Source: Lachnospiraceae bacterium
Lineage (GTDB): Bacteria > Bacillota > Clostridia > Lachnospirales > Lachnospiraceae
Assembly: GCA_024698145.1 (NCBI GenBank)
Contig: JAILRO010000045.1
Span: 62,001 to 126,000, forward strand
Direction: 5' to 3'
Length of the DNA: 64,000 nt
The notes beneath the pieces are model-generated. The model worked only from the letters and a program-made list of their open reading frames with translations. It was not told the origin of the DNA and searched no databases. A program made the position numbers and the translations under genes. Shown in pieces: positions 18,617 through 27,798 of this stretch. Positions within the stretch are counted from its first letter, which is position 1. Each line of letters opens with the position of its first letter.

Positions 18617-19786
18617 ATGAAAATACTGTATGTAGATTATAATATGTTTGATAAATTGGATATAATAGATGCCTTTAGGTTTTTGGGGCATGACGTTGTA
18701 GAGACTGATATTCCAATCAGGTGTAATAAAGATCCAAAGCTTATACGTGAAAGAATGTACGATTTTTTAGATGAAAATAGTTTTGATATTGTTTTTACAT
18801 CCAATTTTTTTACAGTTATTTCCGAAGTGTGTCAACACTATAATACCGTTTATCTGTCGTGGACTTATGATAGCCCCAGTGTTCAGCTTTATGAAAAAGA
18901 GATTATGAATCCTTGTAATTATATATTTTCTTTTGATTCCTCAGAATGCAGACGGTTAAGAAGTAAGGGGATAAATAATGTCTTTTATATGCCTTTAGGT
19001 ACTAATGTTGAAAGGTTGGATAATATTTCGATAGCCGATAGTGATGTGGAAAAGTATGCATCGCAGCTTTCAATGGTTGCTTCTTTGTACGACGAGGCAC
19101 ATAATTTTTATGATAGGATGTATCCTAATTTAAATGGATACACTAAAGGATATTTATCAGGATTATTAAATTCGCAACTGAACTTGGTGACAGCTAATAT
19201 TTTGGAGGAGTCATTAAATGATTCCAAAATTCTTGCGGACATGATCCATGCACTCCCATACAATATCTCATATGGCTCGCTAATAGATTATAAATATATT
19301 TACGGGGAAGTGGTTCTAGCAAGGAAAGTGGCATCGCTTCAGCGACGTATGTTTATAGAAGAGTTGTCGAAATATTTTCAATTCAAGGTGTATACGCCGG
19401 GCTACATAGAAGATATTCCTAACGTTATAGATATGGGCGTTGTCAATCACCTTGAGGATGTGCACAAGGTTTATAGATTGAGTAAAATTAATCTTAATAT
19501 TACAATTCCTTCGATTAAATCCGGTATACCGCTTAGGGCTTTGAACATTATGGGTGCGGGAGGATTCTTGTTAACCAATTATCAGTCTGATTTTGATGAT
19601 TTCTTTGAACAGGGTATTGATTATGTTTGTTATTCGTCATTAGAAGAGGCGAAATCGCTTGTGGATTATTATTTGAATCATGATGAGGAAAGAAAAGAAA
19701 TTGCGATGAATGGCTATAGAAAAGTTAAGGAGTGCTTTACTTATAGGCAGATGGTGGAAGAGATTATGACGTACTTTGGAGGTTAG
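18617..19786 (+). CDS. CgeB-type glycosyltransferase-like protein
   Basis: A 389-residue GT-B-like protein of the CgeB/DUF3880 type. Visible features are the N-terminal MKILYVDYNMFDKLDIIDAF strand-helix, YLSWTYDSPS, NVFYMPLGTNVERL, and the C-terminal SKINLNITIPSIKSGIPLR with MGAGGFLLTNYQSDF, followed by a helix with NHDEERKEIAMNGYRKV. It is clearly related to the C-terminal half of the minus-strand glycosyltransferase at 31633-33966. Family members occur in spore-coat and flagellar glycan loci; the sugar donor is unknown. It lies 15 bases after the phosphonate fusion and 6 bases before the deacetylase gene. Confidence 0.78.
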   Translation: MKILYVDYNMFDKLDIIDAFRFLGHDVVETDIPIRCNKDPKLIRERMYDFLDENSFDIVFTSNFFTVISEVCQHYNTVYLSWTYDSPSVQLYEKEIMNPCNYIFSFDSSECRRLRSKGINNVFYMPLGTNVERLDNISIADSDVEKYASQLSMVASLYDEAHNFYDRMYPNLNGYTKGYLSGLLNSQLNLVTANILEESLNDSKILADMIHALPYNISYGSLIDYKYIYGEVVLARKVASLQRRMFIEELSKYFQFKVYTPGYIEDIPNVIDMGVVNHLEDVHKVYRLSKINLNITIPSIKSGIPLRALNIMGAGGFLLTNYQSDFDDFFEQGIDYVCYSSLEEAKSLVDYYLNHDEERKEIAMNGYRKVKECFTYRQMVEEIMTYFGG

Positions 19787-19792
19787 TATCAG

Positions 19793-20767
19793 ATGACAGG
19801 ATTATATATTGTAATGTATCATTATGTCAGACCTATTGCAGATAGCAAGTACCCTGGAATTAAGGGGTTAGAACTTACTCTGTTTGAGAAACAAATACAA
19901 TTTTTTAATGATAATTTTTCGGTGGTTACCATGGAGCAGGTTGTTGATGCCGCTTGCAGAGGGATAGAGCTCCCTGAGAATGCATTACTTTTGACATTTG
20001 ATGATGGGTATATCGATCATTATCAATATGTTTTTCCAATACTTCAAAAGTATAGTATGCAGGGGTCTTTTTTTGTTCCTTCGGCAGTTGTTAAATATGG
20101 TAAAGTTTTGGATGTTAATAAGATACATTTCATACTTGCATGTTCTAAAATCGAAGAATTGATGCCCAAAGTAATGAGTATGTTAAATGAATATCGTGAT
20201 AGCGGATATAATATAGAATCAAATAAGGTTTTATTTGACAATCTGGCAGTCGCTAACAGATGGGATTGTAAGGAAGTGATTTTTGTAAAGCGATTGTTAC
20301 AAGGCTATCTGGAAGAGGATGTCAGAAATGAAATGGTAAGCCGTTTGTTTGAAGATATTGTTGGAGAGTCAGAAAAAGAATTCTCGGAAAAGTTATATCT
20401 CAACAAGGAACAGATTACAGAAATGAAGAATGCAGGAATGTACTTTGGACTTCACGGAGAGGAGCATTATTGGCTTAATAAACTTCCAATCGAAAAGATG
20501 ATGAAGGATATAGATAATTCTATGGCTTTTTTTGATGAAATACTGGATAAGGATAATCTTGTAATCAATTATCCTTACGGCGGATATAACAATGCTGTGC
20601 TTGATTATGCAAAGAAAATAGGCTGTAAATTAGGTCTTGGGGTTGAACCTGGGGTGGCGAATGTTAAGATAGGGAATGCTTATGCATTGCCAAGATTTGA
20701 CACTAATGATTTTCCTCCCAAAAGCGACAGATATATGGAGTATAGCAATGATAATAAACTAAATTAG
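19793..20767 (+). CDS. Polysaccharide deacetylase (CE4 / NodB-like)
   Basis: A 324-residue protein without signal peptide. It has the CE4 metal/catalytic motifs: VMYHYVRPI near the start, LLTFDDGYIDHY (Asp pair near residue 70), FVPSAVV, a FGLHGEEHYWL histidine box near residue 223, and INYPYGGYN near 262. It probably removes an acetyl group from an N-acetylated sugar. Since it looks cytoplasmic, it would act on a precursor rather than on mature cell wall. An insertion between the TFDDGY and histidine boxes makes it longer than minimal CE4 domains. Confidence 0.83.
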   Translation: MTGLYIVMYHYVRPIADSKYPGIKGLELTLFEKQIQFFNDNFSVVTMEQVVDAACRGIELPENALLLTFDDGYIDHYQYVFPILQKYSMQGSFFVPSAVVKYGKVLDVNKIHFILACSKIEELMPKVMSMLNEYRDSGYNIESNKVLFDNLAVANRWDCKEVIFVKRLLQGYLEEDVRNEMVSRLFEDIVGESEKEFSEKLYLNKEQITEMKNAGMYFGLHGEEHYWLNKLPIEKMMKDIDNSMAFFDEILDKDNLVINYPYGGYNNAVLDYAKKIGCKLGLGVEPGVANVKIGNAYALPRFDTNDFPPKSDRYMEYSNDNKLN

Positions 20768-20805
20768 CGAAAAAATATTTATACATAATATAGGGAGGTG
20801 TAGAA

Positions 20806-21939
20806 GTGAACGTACAAACATTTTTAGATATACTTGGTGCTGATTTTTATACCGGTGTTCCGGATAGCCAATTGAAAGCACTTTGCAATTATCTTATGAA
20901 TACTTACGGTATTGATCCGAAGCATCATGTTATTGCTGCAAATGAAGGCAATTGCACGGCACTTGCGGCAGGGTATCATTTGGCAACAGGAAGAGTTCCG
21001 GTTGTGTATATGCAGAATTCCGGAGAGGGCAACATTGTTAATCCGGTGGCAAGTCTGTTGAATGATAAAGTGTATGCGATTCCCATGATATTTATTATCG
21101 GTTGGCGAGGACAGCCGGGTGTGCACGATGAGCCTCAGCACATATATCAAGGTGAAGTTACGGTTAAACTTCTTGAAGATATGGATATATCAAGCTTTGT
21201 TATCGGAAAGGATACAACTGATGAAGATGTGATGGCTGCTATGAGTCAGTTTAAGGACAAGCTTTCCATTGGTGGGCAGGTTGCGTTTGTTGTTCAAAAA
21301 GGTGCGCTTTCTTATGATGAATCTGTTGAGTATAAGAATGGAAACGAGATGCTTCGTGAGGAGATAATAAAACATATAGTTGCAGTAAGTGGAGATGATC
21401 CAATTGTAAGTACAACGGGCAAGGCGTCGAGAGAGTTGTTTGAGATTCGCGAAGGTAATGCTTCAGGTGATTCAAAGAAAAAACATGGTCGCGATTTTTT
21501 GACAGTTGGTTCGATGGGACACTGCTCGTCAATCGCGCTCGGAGTTGCTGTTAATAAGCCGGATAAGAAGGTTTGGTGTATTGACGGTGATGGTGCTGCA
21601 CTTATGCATATGGGGGCAATGCCTGTAATTGCCAATTGTCATCCGAAGAATCTTGTTCATATAGTCATTAATAACGGAGCTCATGAGACTGTTGGCGGAC
21701 AGCCCACGGTTATGAGTAATCTTAATTTTTATGAGATTGCAAGAGACTGTGGTTATCCATATTCAACGTGTGTTGCCAATTACGAGTCGCTTGATAGAGA
21801 GCTTAATGAGGCAAAGAAACGTGATGACTTATCATTTATTGAAGTGAAATGTGCAATAGGAGCAAGAGATGATCTTGGAAGACCGACGACAACAGCACTT
21901 GAGAATAAAGAAAACTTTATGGAATATCTGAAGGAGTAA
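20806..21939 (+). CDS. ppd: Phosphonopyruvate decarboxylase
   Basis: A 377-residue thiamine-diphosphate enzyme that decarboxylates phosphonopyruvate to phosphonoacetaldehyde and so pulls the unfavourable PepM reaction forward. The N-terminal ADFYTGVPDSQLKALCNY and AANEGNCTALAAGYHLATG segments, the WRGQPGVHDEPQH motif and the ThDP motif CIDGDGAALMHMGAM with a following INNGAHETVGGQ are all typical. It starts at GTG behind GGGAGG. The next enzyme (an aminoethylphosphonate transaminase or an alcohol dehydrogenase) is not recognised in this window. It is the last gene of the rightward operon. Confidence 0.92.
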   Translation: MNVQTFLDILGADFYTGVPDSQLKALCNYLMNTYGIDPKHHVIAANEGNCTALAAGYHLATGRVPVVYMQNSGEGNIVNPVASLLNDKVYAIPMIFIIGWRGQPGVHDEPQHIYQGEVTVKLLEDMDISSFVIGKDTTDEDVMAAMSQFKDKLSIGGQVAFVVQKGALSYDESVEYKNGNEMLREEIIKHIVAVSGDDPIVSTTGKASRELFEIREGNASGDSKKKHGRDFLTVGSMGHCSSIALGVAVNKPDKKVWCIDGDGAALMHMGAMPVIANCHPKNLVHIVINNGAHETVGGQPTVMSNLNFYEIARDCGYPYSTCVANYESLDRELNEAKKRDDLSFIEVKCAIGARDDLGRPTTTALENKENFMEYLKE

Positions 21940-21964
21940 TCCCAAAATAAAGAAATAGTTATAG

Positions 21965-21999
21965 ACGAGGTGGATGTAAGATCATTTGCCTCGTTTTTT
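21965..21999 (+). terminator. Terminator ending the glycan/phosphonate operon
   Basis: ACGAGG (21965-21970) pairs with CCTCGT (21989-21994) and is followed directly by a T tract. The rest of the 206-base gap before the next gene is AT-rich, with overlapping TATAAT matches at 22014-22024 but no convincing -35. Confidence 0.7.
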
Positions 22000-22145
22000 A
22001 GCATTAATATACCTATAATATAATGGGAATATGAATAGTGCAGCGTCTGCCGGAATTGAAAACATAGATGAAATATGGTATTATTTACAGTATTAGAAAG
22101 TAGATTATTCGCATCGTTAGAGTGCCAAGAAAGAGGGTTAAAAAC

Positions 22146-22442
22146 ATGTTGGCTGATACAGGATTGTCAGAAAAGGTGATTAATAGTATTTGCAGTATTG
22201 CTCGTGAGTATGACATAAAAAAAATAATTCTCTTTGGATCTCGAGCAAGAGGGGATTACAATCGGGCAAGTGATATAGATTTGGCAGTTTATGGGGAGAA
22301 TATTGGTAGATTCCGATTGACGTTAGAGGAGAAAGTCCCAACATTATTGACGTTTGATGTAGTTGATATGATGGGGAATCCGTCAGCGCAGATTTTGGAT
22401 ACAGTACACAAGGAAGGAAGGACCCTTTATGAAGAGGTATGA
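22146..22442 (+). CDS. mntA: MntA-like minimal nucleotidyltransferase (antitoxin)
   Basis: A 98-residue MNT-domain protein with the GSRARGDYNRASDIDLAV motif, which holds the GS and the paired aspartates of polymerase-beta-type nucleotidyltransferases. In MNT/HEPN pairs this protein neutralises the HEPN partner, often by adding AMP to it. It overlaps the HEPN gene by 14 bases, as expected for a coupled module. An in-frame GTG lies at 22122, but AGAGGG before the ATG at 22146 favours the shorter form. Confidence 0.82.
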   Translation: MLADTGLSEKVINSICSIAREYDIKKIILFGSRARGDYNRASDIDLAVYGENIGRFRLTLEEKVPTLLTFDVVDMMGNPSAQILDTVHKEGRTLYEEV

Positions 22443-22836
22443 GCAGTTTTCGTCACATTTGGATGTGTTAAAAAAAGCGAACGAAGAGGATTTAGATAAC
22501 ACCTTTATTGTTAGTGGAATTATTGATAAGTTTTTTATCCAATTTGAACTTGGATGGAAGCTTTTTAAAGATTTGCTTCGGTATGAGGGTCGAAGTGAAG
22601 CGGCAACCGGGTCACCTAGAGAAGTTATTAAAGGGGCTTATAAAGTATATGATTTTATGAGTGAAGAATTGTGGCTTGAAATGCTTGCAGAAAGAAATAA
22701 TTCGGCGCATCTTTACGATGAAGAAGCAGCAAAAACATTGGTTAGACACATTTTAGAAGATTATATAGATGTATTTGAGACAACAAAGAAATCTCTGATA
22801 AAAAAATACGGAGAAGATTTTTTACTTAAAGATTGA
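22429..22836 (+). CDS. hepT: HEPN-family partner (HI0074-like), probable toxin
   Basis: A 135-residue helical protein of the HI0074 nucleotidyltransferase-substrate/HEPN family. FELGWKLFKDLLRYEG is the central helix, and ERNNSAHLYDE near residue 88 carries the R-x4-H signature of HEPN ribonucleases. It should be an RNA-cutting toxin held in check by the MNT partner. The pair is placed between the glycan operon and the surface-protein gene, where it could stabilise the island. Toxicity is inferred from family only. Confidence 0.82.
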   Translation: MKRYEQFSSHLDVLKKANEEDLDNTFIVSGIIDKFFIQFELGWKLFKDLLRYEGRSEAATGSPREVIKGAYKVYDFMSEELWLEMLAERNNSAHLYDEEAAKTLVRHILEDYIDVFETTKKSLIKKYGEDFLLKD

Positions 22837-22891
22837 CGTGGCAACTTGGGGCATATCATTTTTGGCTGTAATATGAATTGGAGGGGTATGT

Positions 22892-25800
22892 ATGCAGAGA
22901 AGAGATGTTTTTGTTTTTTTGAAATCAATAATACTCATATGCGGCATATTTTTAATATGTATGGCTTATACACATTCTAATGCCGAAACTTTTCCGATAA
23001 CCGGCAAAGATGGTGCACTTGACTGGTCAATAGATGAGACCGGATTATTGACGATAAGCGGAACCGGCAATTACAATGGGGCGGGCACAAGATATCCTGC
23101 ATGGAAAGAATATAAAGAATACATTACCAGCGCAAAAGTTAATGTAAGCGGGATTACGTCAACAAGTTACATGTTTGCTAACTGTTCAAACATGACGAGT
23201 GTCGATTTAACCGGACTGGATACAAGTAATGTTACGGATATGAGTCTTATGTTTTGTGAATGTCGAGGACTCGAAACGTTGAATGTAAGTTCTTTTGACA
23301 CAAGCAAAGTTACCAATATGAGCTTTATGTTCTGCGCGTGCAAAGGATTAACAACTCTCAATCTGGATAGGTTTGATACGAATAACGTTGAGGATATGTC
23401 TGCCATGTTTGAAGGCGATGACAATCTGGAAACGTTGGATTTGAGCTCTTTTAGAACCGGAAAATTAAAGGATATGAGTGCAATGTTTTGTGCTTGTAAA
23501 AAGTTAAAAACATTGGACATAAGCAACTTTGATACAAGTGATGTTACGGACATGTTCAGTCTTTTTGCTAGTTGTTTTGAACTTGAAAACGTAAATATAA
23601 CCGGTCTTGATACAGGAAACGTCGAAGATATAAGTCAGCTTTTTATGGATTGTAAAATGCTTCAGGAAATTGATCTTAGTGGTTTTAATTTGACCAATGT
23701 TACGAAATCCACCAGTATGGTTCAAGGGTGCATTAGTCTTAAGAAACTCATTTTACCTGCCATAACAAGTCTTACAGATGTGGATACTTCTAATGATGTT
23801 CAGATATTTCTTCCGTCAAAAACATATTTCTGCTGGAAAGACCAAAACGGAAATATTTGTACCAAAGTAAGTGTAAGACATCCACAGCAGATGACATATA
23901 CACGTGTGGTTACAGATGATCATGTTCATGCTTGGGATGATGGCGTAATAACTACACAGCCGACTGATACTTCTGCCGGAGTTAAGCTTCATAAATGTTC
24001 AAAATGCGGCGAAACGATGGAGGAGGTTTTGCCGGCACTTAACAATAATTCTGCGGAAATAATATACAGTGGTATAGATGGTGATTTGATATGGTCGATA
24101 GATGAGGATGGTTTGTTGACTGTGACAGGTGAAGGAGATTATGTAAGAAATAATTCTAAAATTTCACCGGAGTGGGTAAGCTATAGCCAGTATATAAAAA
24201 GTGCCAAAATTAAAGTGAGTAATATACAACGTGCTGACAGATTTTTCATTTCTTGCTCTGCACTCGAAACAGTAGACTTAAGTGAATTTGATACAAGCAG
24301 TACTATAAGTATGTCGGAAATGTTCATGGGCTGCTCAAGTCTTGAATTGATTGATTTAAGCAGATTTAACACAAGTAAAGTTACAAATATGAGAAGTATG
24401 TTTTCGGGTTGCAAAGGCCTGAAGGCAATAAATGTGAGTGGATTTGATACAAGTAATGTTACTGATATGGGCTTTATATTCATGTCATGTACAGGTCTTA
24501 GTTCGATTGATGTGAGCGGATTTAATACGAGTAAAGCCACCAATATATCAGCCATGTTTGAGGGTTGTTGGAGATTGGAATCAATAGATATAAGCGATTT
24601 TGATACTAGCAATGTAACAGACATGAGTGGAATGTTTTGTGCATGCAAAAAGTTGAAAACCATTGATATGACCGGAATAGACACAAGTAAAGTCACAAAT
24701 ATGTTCAGCATGTTTGCGAATTGTTATCAAATTGAGAATATTGATGTAAGTGGATTTGATACAAGAAGTGTTAAGAATATCTGCCAATTGTTTATGGGAT
24801 GTAGAAATCTCAAAGTAATTGATATGAGTAATTTTAATTTGAATAATGTCAATGATGCTATGAGTATGGTGTTAGAATGTGACGGATTGGAGAAACTCAT
24901 TCTCCCTGCGACAGCCGGTATTGAAAACGCGGATACTTCAGAAGACACGCAGATAAAATTACCACAAAAATCAGGCTATGTATGGAAAGACAATGGGGGA
25001 AATGAATGTATTACAATAAGTGTAAGACGCCCCGAAGCAGTAACTTATACGCGTGTGTCTGTAAATCAACACGACCATTTATGGGATGAAGGAACAATAA
25101 CTGTAAAGCCAACAAAAACAACTACCGGAATTAAGACATTTACATGCTCTGTGTGTGGTGAGAAAAAAGAGGAGATTCTTCCTGTAGATACTAATGCAGA
25201 AGAATCTACGACCAACATTTTGTATAGTGGAATAGATGGCGATTTGGAATGGTCGATAGATGAGAACGGTTTACTGCTGGTGACGGGTAATGGTAATTAT
25301 ATAGGTTACAGTCTTGGCTATCCGGAATGGTGCAAATATAAAGAATATATAACTAGCGCAAATATTAGGGTTACAGGCGTAACATCAACAGCATATATGT
25401 TTGCAGGATGCTCGCATATGACGAGCATAGATTTAAGTGGTTTGGATACAGGAAATGTTACGAATATGAGATATATGTTTTCAAAATGTTCCGGACTAAA
25501 AGCCTTAGATGTGAGTAATTTTGATACGTCAAAAGTAACTGATATGAGAACGATGTTTTGTGAATGTAGAGGTCTTAAGACTTTAGATGTAACAGGTTTT
25601 AATACCGGAAAAGTGACGGATATGAGTTTTATGTTCTGTGCATGTACCGGACTTACGTCTATAGATTTAAGTGGTTTTGATACGTCAAAGGTAACAGACA
25701 TGTCGGCTATGTTTGAGGGAAGTGAGAATCTTGAAAAACTGGATTTATCAGCGTTTGATACAAAAAATGTTGAAGATATGAGTGCGATGTTTTGTGCATG

Positions 25801-27787
25801 TAAGAACCTGGAAACAGTAGATGTAAGTAGCTTTGATACACGCAAGACTACTAATATGTTCAGCATGTTTGCGAATTGTTATGAATTAAAAATGCTTTTT
25901 GTTAGCAGATTTAAAACGGATAACCTGGAAAATATTTGTCAGATGTTTATGGGTTGCAGGAAGCTTAAAACAATTAATTTGAGCACTTTTGATTTGAGAA
26001 ATGTTACCAATGCGGTAAGTATGATCTTGGAGTGTGACAGTTTGGAGAAACTCATGCTTCCGGAAACCATAGGATTAACCGGCCCGGATACGTCTAAAGA
26101 TGTGCAGATAACATTGCCTGCAAAAAGTGGTTATAATTGGAAGGACCAGAAGGGAAATATATGTAGCAGTATAAGTGTCAGATACCCGGATGCAATGACA
26201 TATACTCGTTCGTTGGTTAATGGTGATTCGGAAAGTAAACCGGCTAGAATTATATATAGCGGAATAGATGGCGATTTGAATTGGTCGATAGATGAGAATG
26301 GTCTTTTGAAAGTATGGGGTGAGGGTAACTATGTGGGTTACAGCATAGGATATCCGCAGTGGTGTAAATACAAAGATTACATCAAAAATGCAAAGATAAA
26401 CGTAACTAATATTACATCTACAAGCCTTATGTTTTCCGGATGTTCTGATTTGAAGTCAGTTGATTTAAATGGGTTGGATGCGAGTAAAGTAACGGATATG
26501 AGTTTTATGTTTTCAAAGTGCACAAATCTTGAAAGTCTGGATTTGAGCGGATTGGATACTCATAATGTAACTAATATGAGTGCAATGTTTTCTGAATGCA
26601 AAGCACTTAAGGACATAGATGTGAGTCGGTTTGATACGAGCAAAGTAACTGACATGAGTTTCATGTTTTGTACATGTACTGCATTAAAAACACTTGATTT
26701 AAAATGGCTTGACACGAGCAAGGTTACTAATATGTCAGCCATGTTTGAAGGCAGTAGCAACATGGAAATGTTGGATTTAAGTACATTTAAAACAAGTAAT
26801 GTTAAAAACATGAGTGCGATGTTCTGTGCTTGCAAAAAAATCAAAAGCATAAACACAGATGGATTCGATACATCAAATGTGACTAATATGTTCAGTTTAT
26901 TTGCAAACTGTGCTGAATTGGAAAATGCTGATGTAAGTATGTTTGATACAAAGAGTGTAGAAAATATTTGCCAGATGTTTATGGGCTGTAGAAACATTAA
27001 AATTATAGATATGAGTATGCTTGATTTGACAAGTGTAAAGAATGCTTCAAGTTTGATATACGAATGTGACAGCCTTGAGAAATTGATGCTTCCTCAAGTG
27101 ACTGGAATTGATGACGTTGACACATCTAAAGATGTACAAGTTAACCTGCCGGCAAAATCAGGTTACAACTGGAAAGATCAGAATGGTAATGTTTGTACAA
27201 GAATAAGTGTACGAACCCCGAAAGCTATGACCTATACAAAAGAAGCTAACGCCAAAGCTGCCGATGTACCTATAACCAAAGAGGACAAAACCATAACACA
27301 AACAAAACAGCCTGTAGCAGAGCAAAAAGAAACGCAGCAAAAAGAAGCAGAGCAGACAAATGTGAATGTTGATAATGCAAACTATAAAGTTACTAGTGAG
27401 AAAAAACATACTGTAACATGGGTTTCCGTAGTAAAAGGCAATGCCACACAGATATCTGTGCCTGACACAATTATCATAAATGGTGAAAAATATAAAGTCA
27501 CAAAGATTGCTGATAATGCATTTGCTGGGAACAACAAGCTTGCCAAGGTGAATATAAGCAAGAATGTCACTGATATAGGCGACAACGCATTTGCAGATTG
27601 TAAAAAATTAAAAAATGTGACAATTAGATCTTTGCAAATCAAGAAAGTTGGCAAAAATGCATTTAGAAATATTCATAAGAAAGCGATCATTAAGGTGCCA
27701 AGAAAAAAATATAAGAAGTATAAGAAATTAATTACTTCGAAGGGTACAGGGTATAAAAAGACAATGAAAGTAAAAAAGATAAAATAA
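22892..27787 (+). CDS. Large BspA-like leucine-rich-repeat surface protein
   Basis: A 1631-residue secreted protein. The N-terminus (MQRRDVFVFLKS, a hydrophobic core, then AYTHSNA) is a signal peptide. Four modules of roughly 330 residues follow, starting near residues 34, 389, 774 and 1118. Each opens with a DGxLxWSIDExGLL strand and then carries about a dozen 23-25-residue DUF285 units of the form DxSxFDTSxVTDMSxMFxxC. Modules 1 and 2 end in a His/Cys segment (HVHAWDDG with CSKCGE, and HDHLWDEG with CSVCGE) that may bind metal. A Gln/Lys/Glu linker at about 1450-1495 leads to an LRR_5 domain and a very basic tail. No LPxTG motif is seen. Adhesion or fibre formation is the family expectation. 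Confidence 0.86.
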   Translation: MQRRDVFVFLKSIILICGIFLICMAYTHSNAETFPITGKDGALDWSIDETGLLTISGTGNYNGAGTRYPAWKEYKEYITSAKVNVSGITSTSYMFANCSNMTSVDLTGLDTSNVTDMSLMFCECRGLETLNVSSFDTSKVTNMSFMFCACKGLTTLNLDRFDTNNVEDMSAMFEGDDNLETLDLSSFRTGKLKDMSAMFCACKKLKTLDISNFDTSDVTDMFSLFASCFELENVNITGLDTGNVEDISQLFMDCKMLQEIDLSGFNLTNVTKSTSMVQGCISLKKLILPAITSLTDVDTSNDVQIFLPSKTYFCWKDQNGNICTKVSVRHPQQMTYTRVVTDDHVHAWDDGVITTQPTDTSAGVKLHKCSKCGETMEEVLPALNNNSAEIIYSGIDGDLIWSIDEDGLLTVTGEGDYVRNNSKISPEWVSYSQYIKSAKIKVSNIQRADRFFISCSALETVDLSEFDTSSTISMSEMFMGCSSLELIDLSRFNTSKVTNMRSMFSGCKGLKAINVSGFDTSNVTDMGFIFMSCTGLSSIDVSGFNTSKATNISAMFEGCWRLESIDISDFDTSNVTDMSGMFCACKKLKTIDMTGIDTSKVTNMFSMFANCYQIENIDVSGFDTRSVKNICQLFMGCRNLKVIDMSNFNLNNVNDAMSMVLECDGLEKLILPATAGIENADTSEDTQIKLPQKSGYVWKDNGGNECITISVRRPEAVTYTRVSVNQHDHLWDEGTITVKPTKTTTGIKTFTCSVCGEKKEEILPVDTNAEESTTNILYSGIDGDLEWSIDENGLLLVTGNGNYIGYSLGYPEWCKYKEYITSANIRVTGVTSTAYMFAGCSHMTSIDLSGLDTGNVTNMRYMFSKCSGLKALDVSNFDTSKVTDMRTMFCECRGLKTLDVTGFNTGKVTDMSFMFCACTGLTSIDLSGFDTSKVTDMSAMFEGSENLEKLDLSAFDTKNVEDMSAMFCACKNLETVDVSSFDTRKTTNMFSMFANCYELKMLFVSRFKTDNLENICQMFMGCRKLKTINLSTFDLRNVTNAVSMILECDSLEKLMLPETIGLTGPDTSKDVQITLPAKSGYNWKDQKGNICSSISVRYPDAMTYTRSLVNGDSESKPARIIYSGIDGDLNWSIDENGLLKVWGEGNYVGYSIGYPQWCKYKDYIKNAKINVTNITSTSLMFSGCSDLKSVDLNGLDASKVTDMSFMFSKCTNLESLDLSGLDTHNVTNMSAMFSECKALKDIDVSRFDTSKVTDMSFMFCTCTALKTLDLKWLDTSKVTNMSAMFEGSSNMEMLDLSTFKTSNVKNMSAMFCACKKIKSINTDGFDTSNVTNMFSLFANCAELENADVSMFDTKSVENICQMFMGCRNIKIIDMSMLDLTSVKNASSLIYECDSLEKLMLPQVTGIDDVDTSKDVQVNLPAKSGYNWKDQNGNVCTRISVRTPKAMTYTKEANAKAADVPITKEDKTITQTKQPVAEQKETQQKEAEQTNVNVDNANYKVTSEKKHTVTWVSVVKGNATQISVPDTIIINGEKYKVTKIADNAFAGNNKLAKVNISKNVTDIGDNAFADCKKLKNVTIRSLQIKKVGKNAFRNIHKKAIIKVPRKKYKKYKKLITSKGTGYKKTMKVKKIK
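22990..27240 (+). repeat. Four long tandem modules inside the BspA-like gene
   Basis: Coding repeats of about 0.9-1.0 kb at approximately 22990-23910, 24055-25060, 25213-26215 and 26245-27240, each built from many 69-75-base units. Modules 3 and 4 are closest in layout. The repeats are diverged at the DNA level, so they are old or under selection for variation. Confidence 0.8.
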
Positions 27788-27798
27788 AGGGGTTAATC

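Noticed and set aside
21940-22145. Insertion-sequence or integrase remnant at the glycan-operon end
   Set aside because: Only a terminator and AT-rich sequence are visible; no transposase, integrase, tRNA or terminal repeats were found anywhere in the window.
23167-26997. Several long minus-strand open frames inside the BspA-like gene
   Set aside because: They mirror the coding repeats of the plus-strand protein, are low-complexity in translation and lack ribosome sites.
22990-27240. Regularly spaced short repeats suggestive of a CRISPR array
   Set aside because: The repeats are degenerate, in frame and encode DUF285 units; there are no identical direct repeats with unique spacers and no cas genes.
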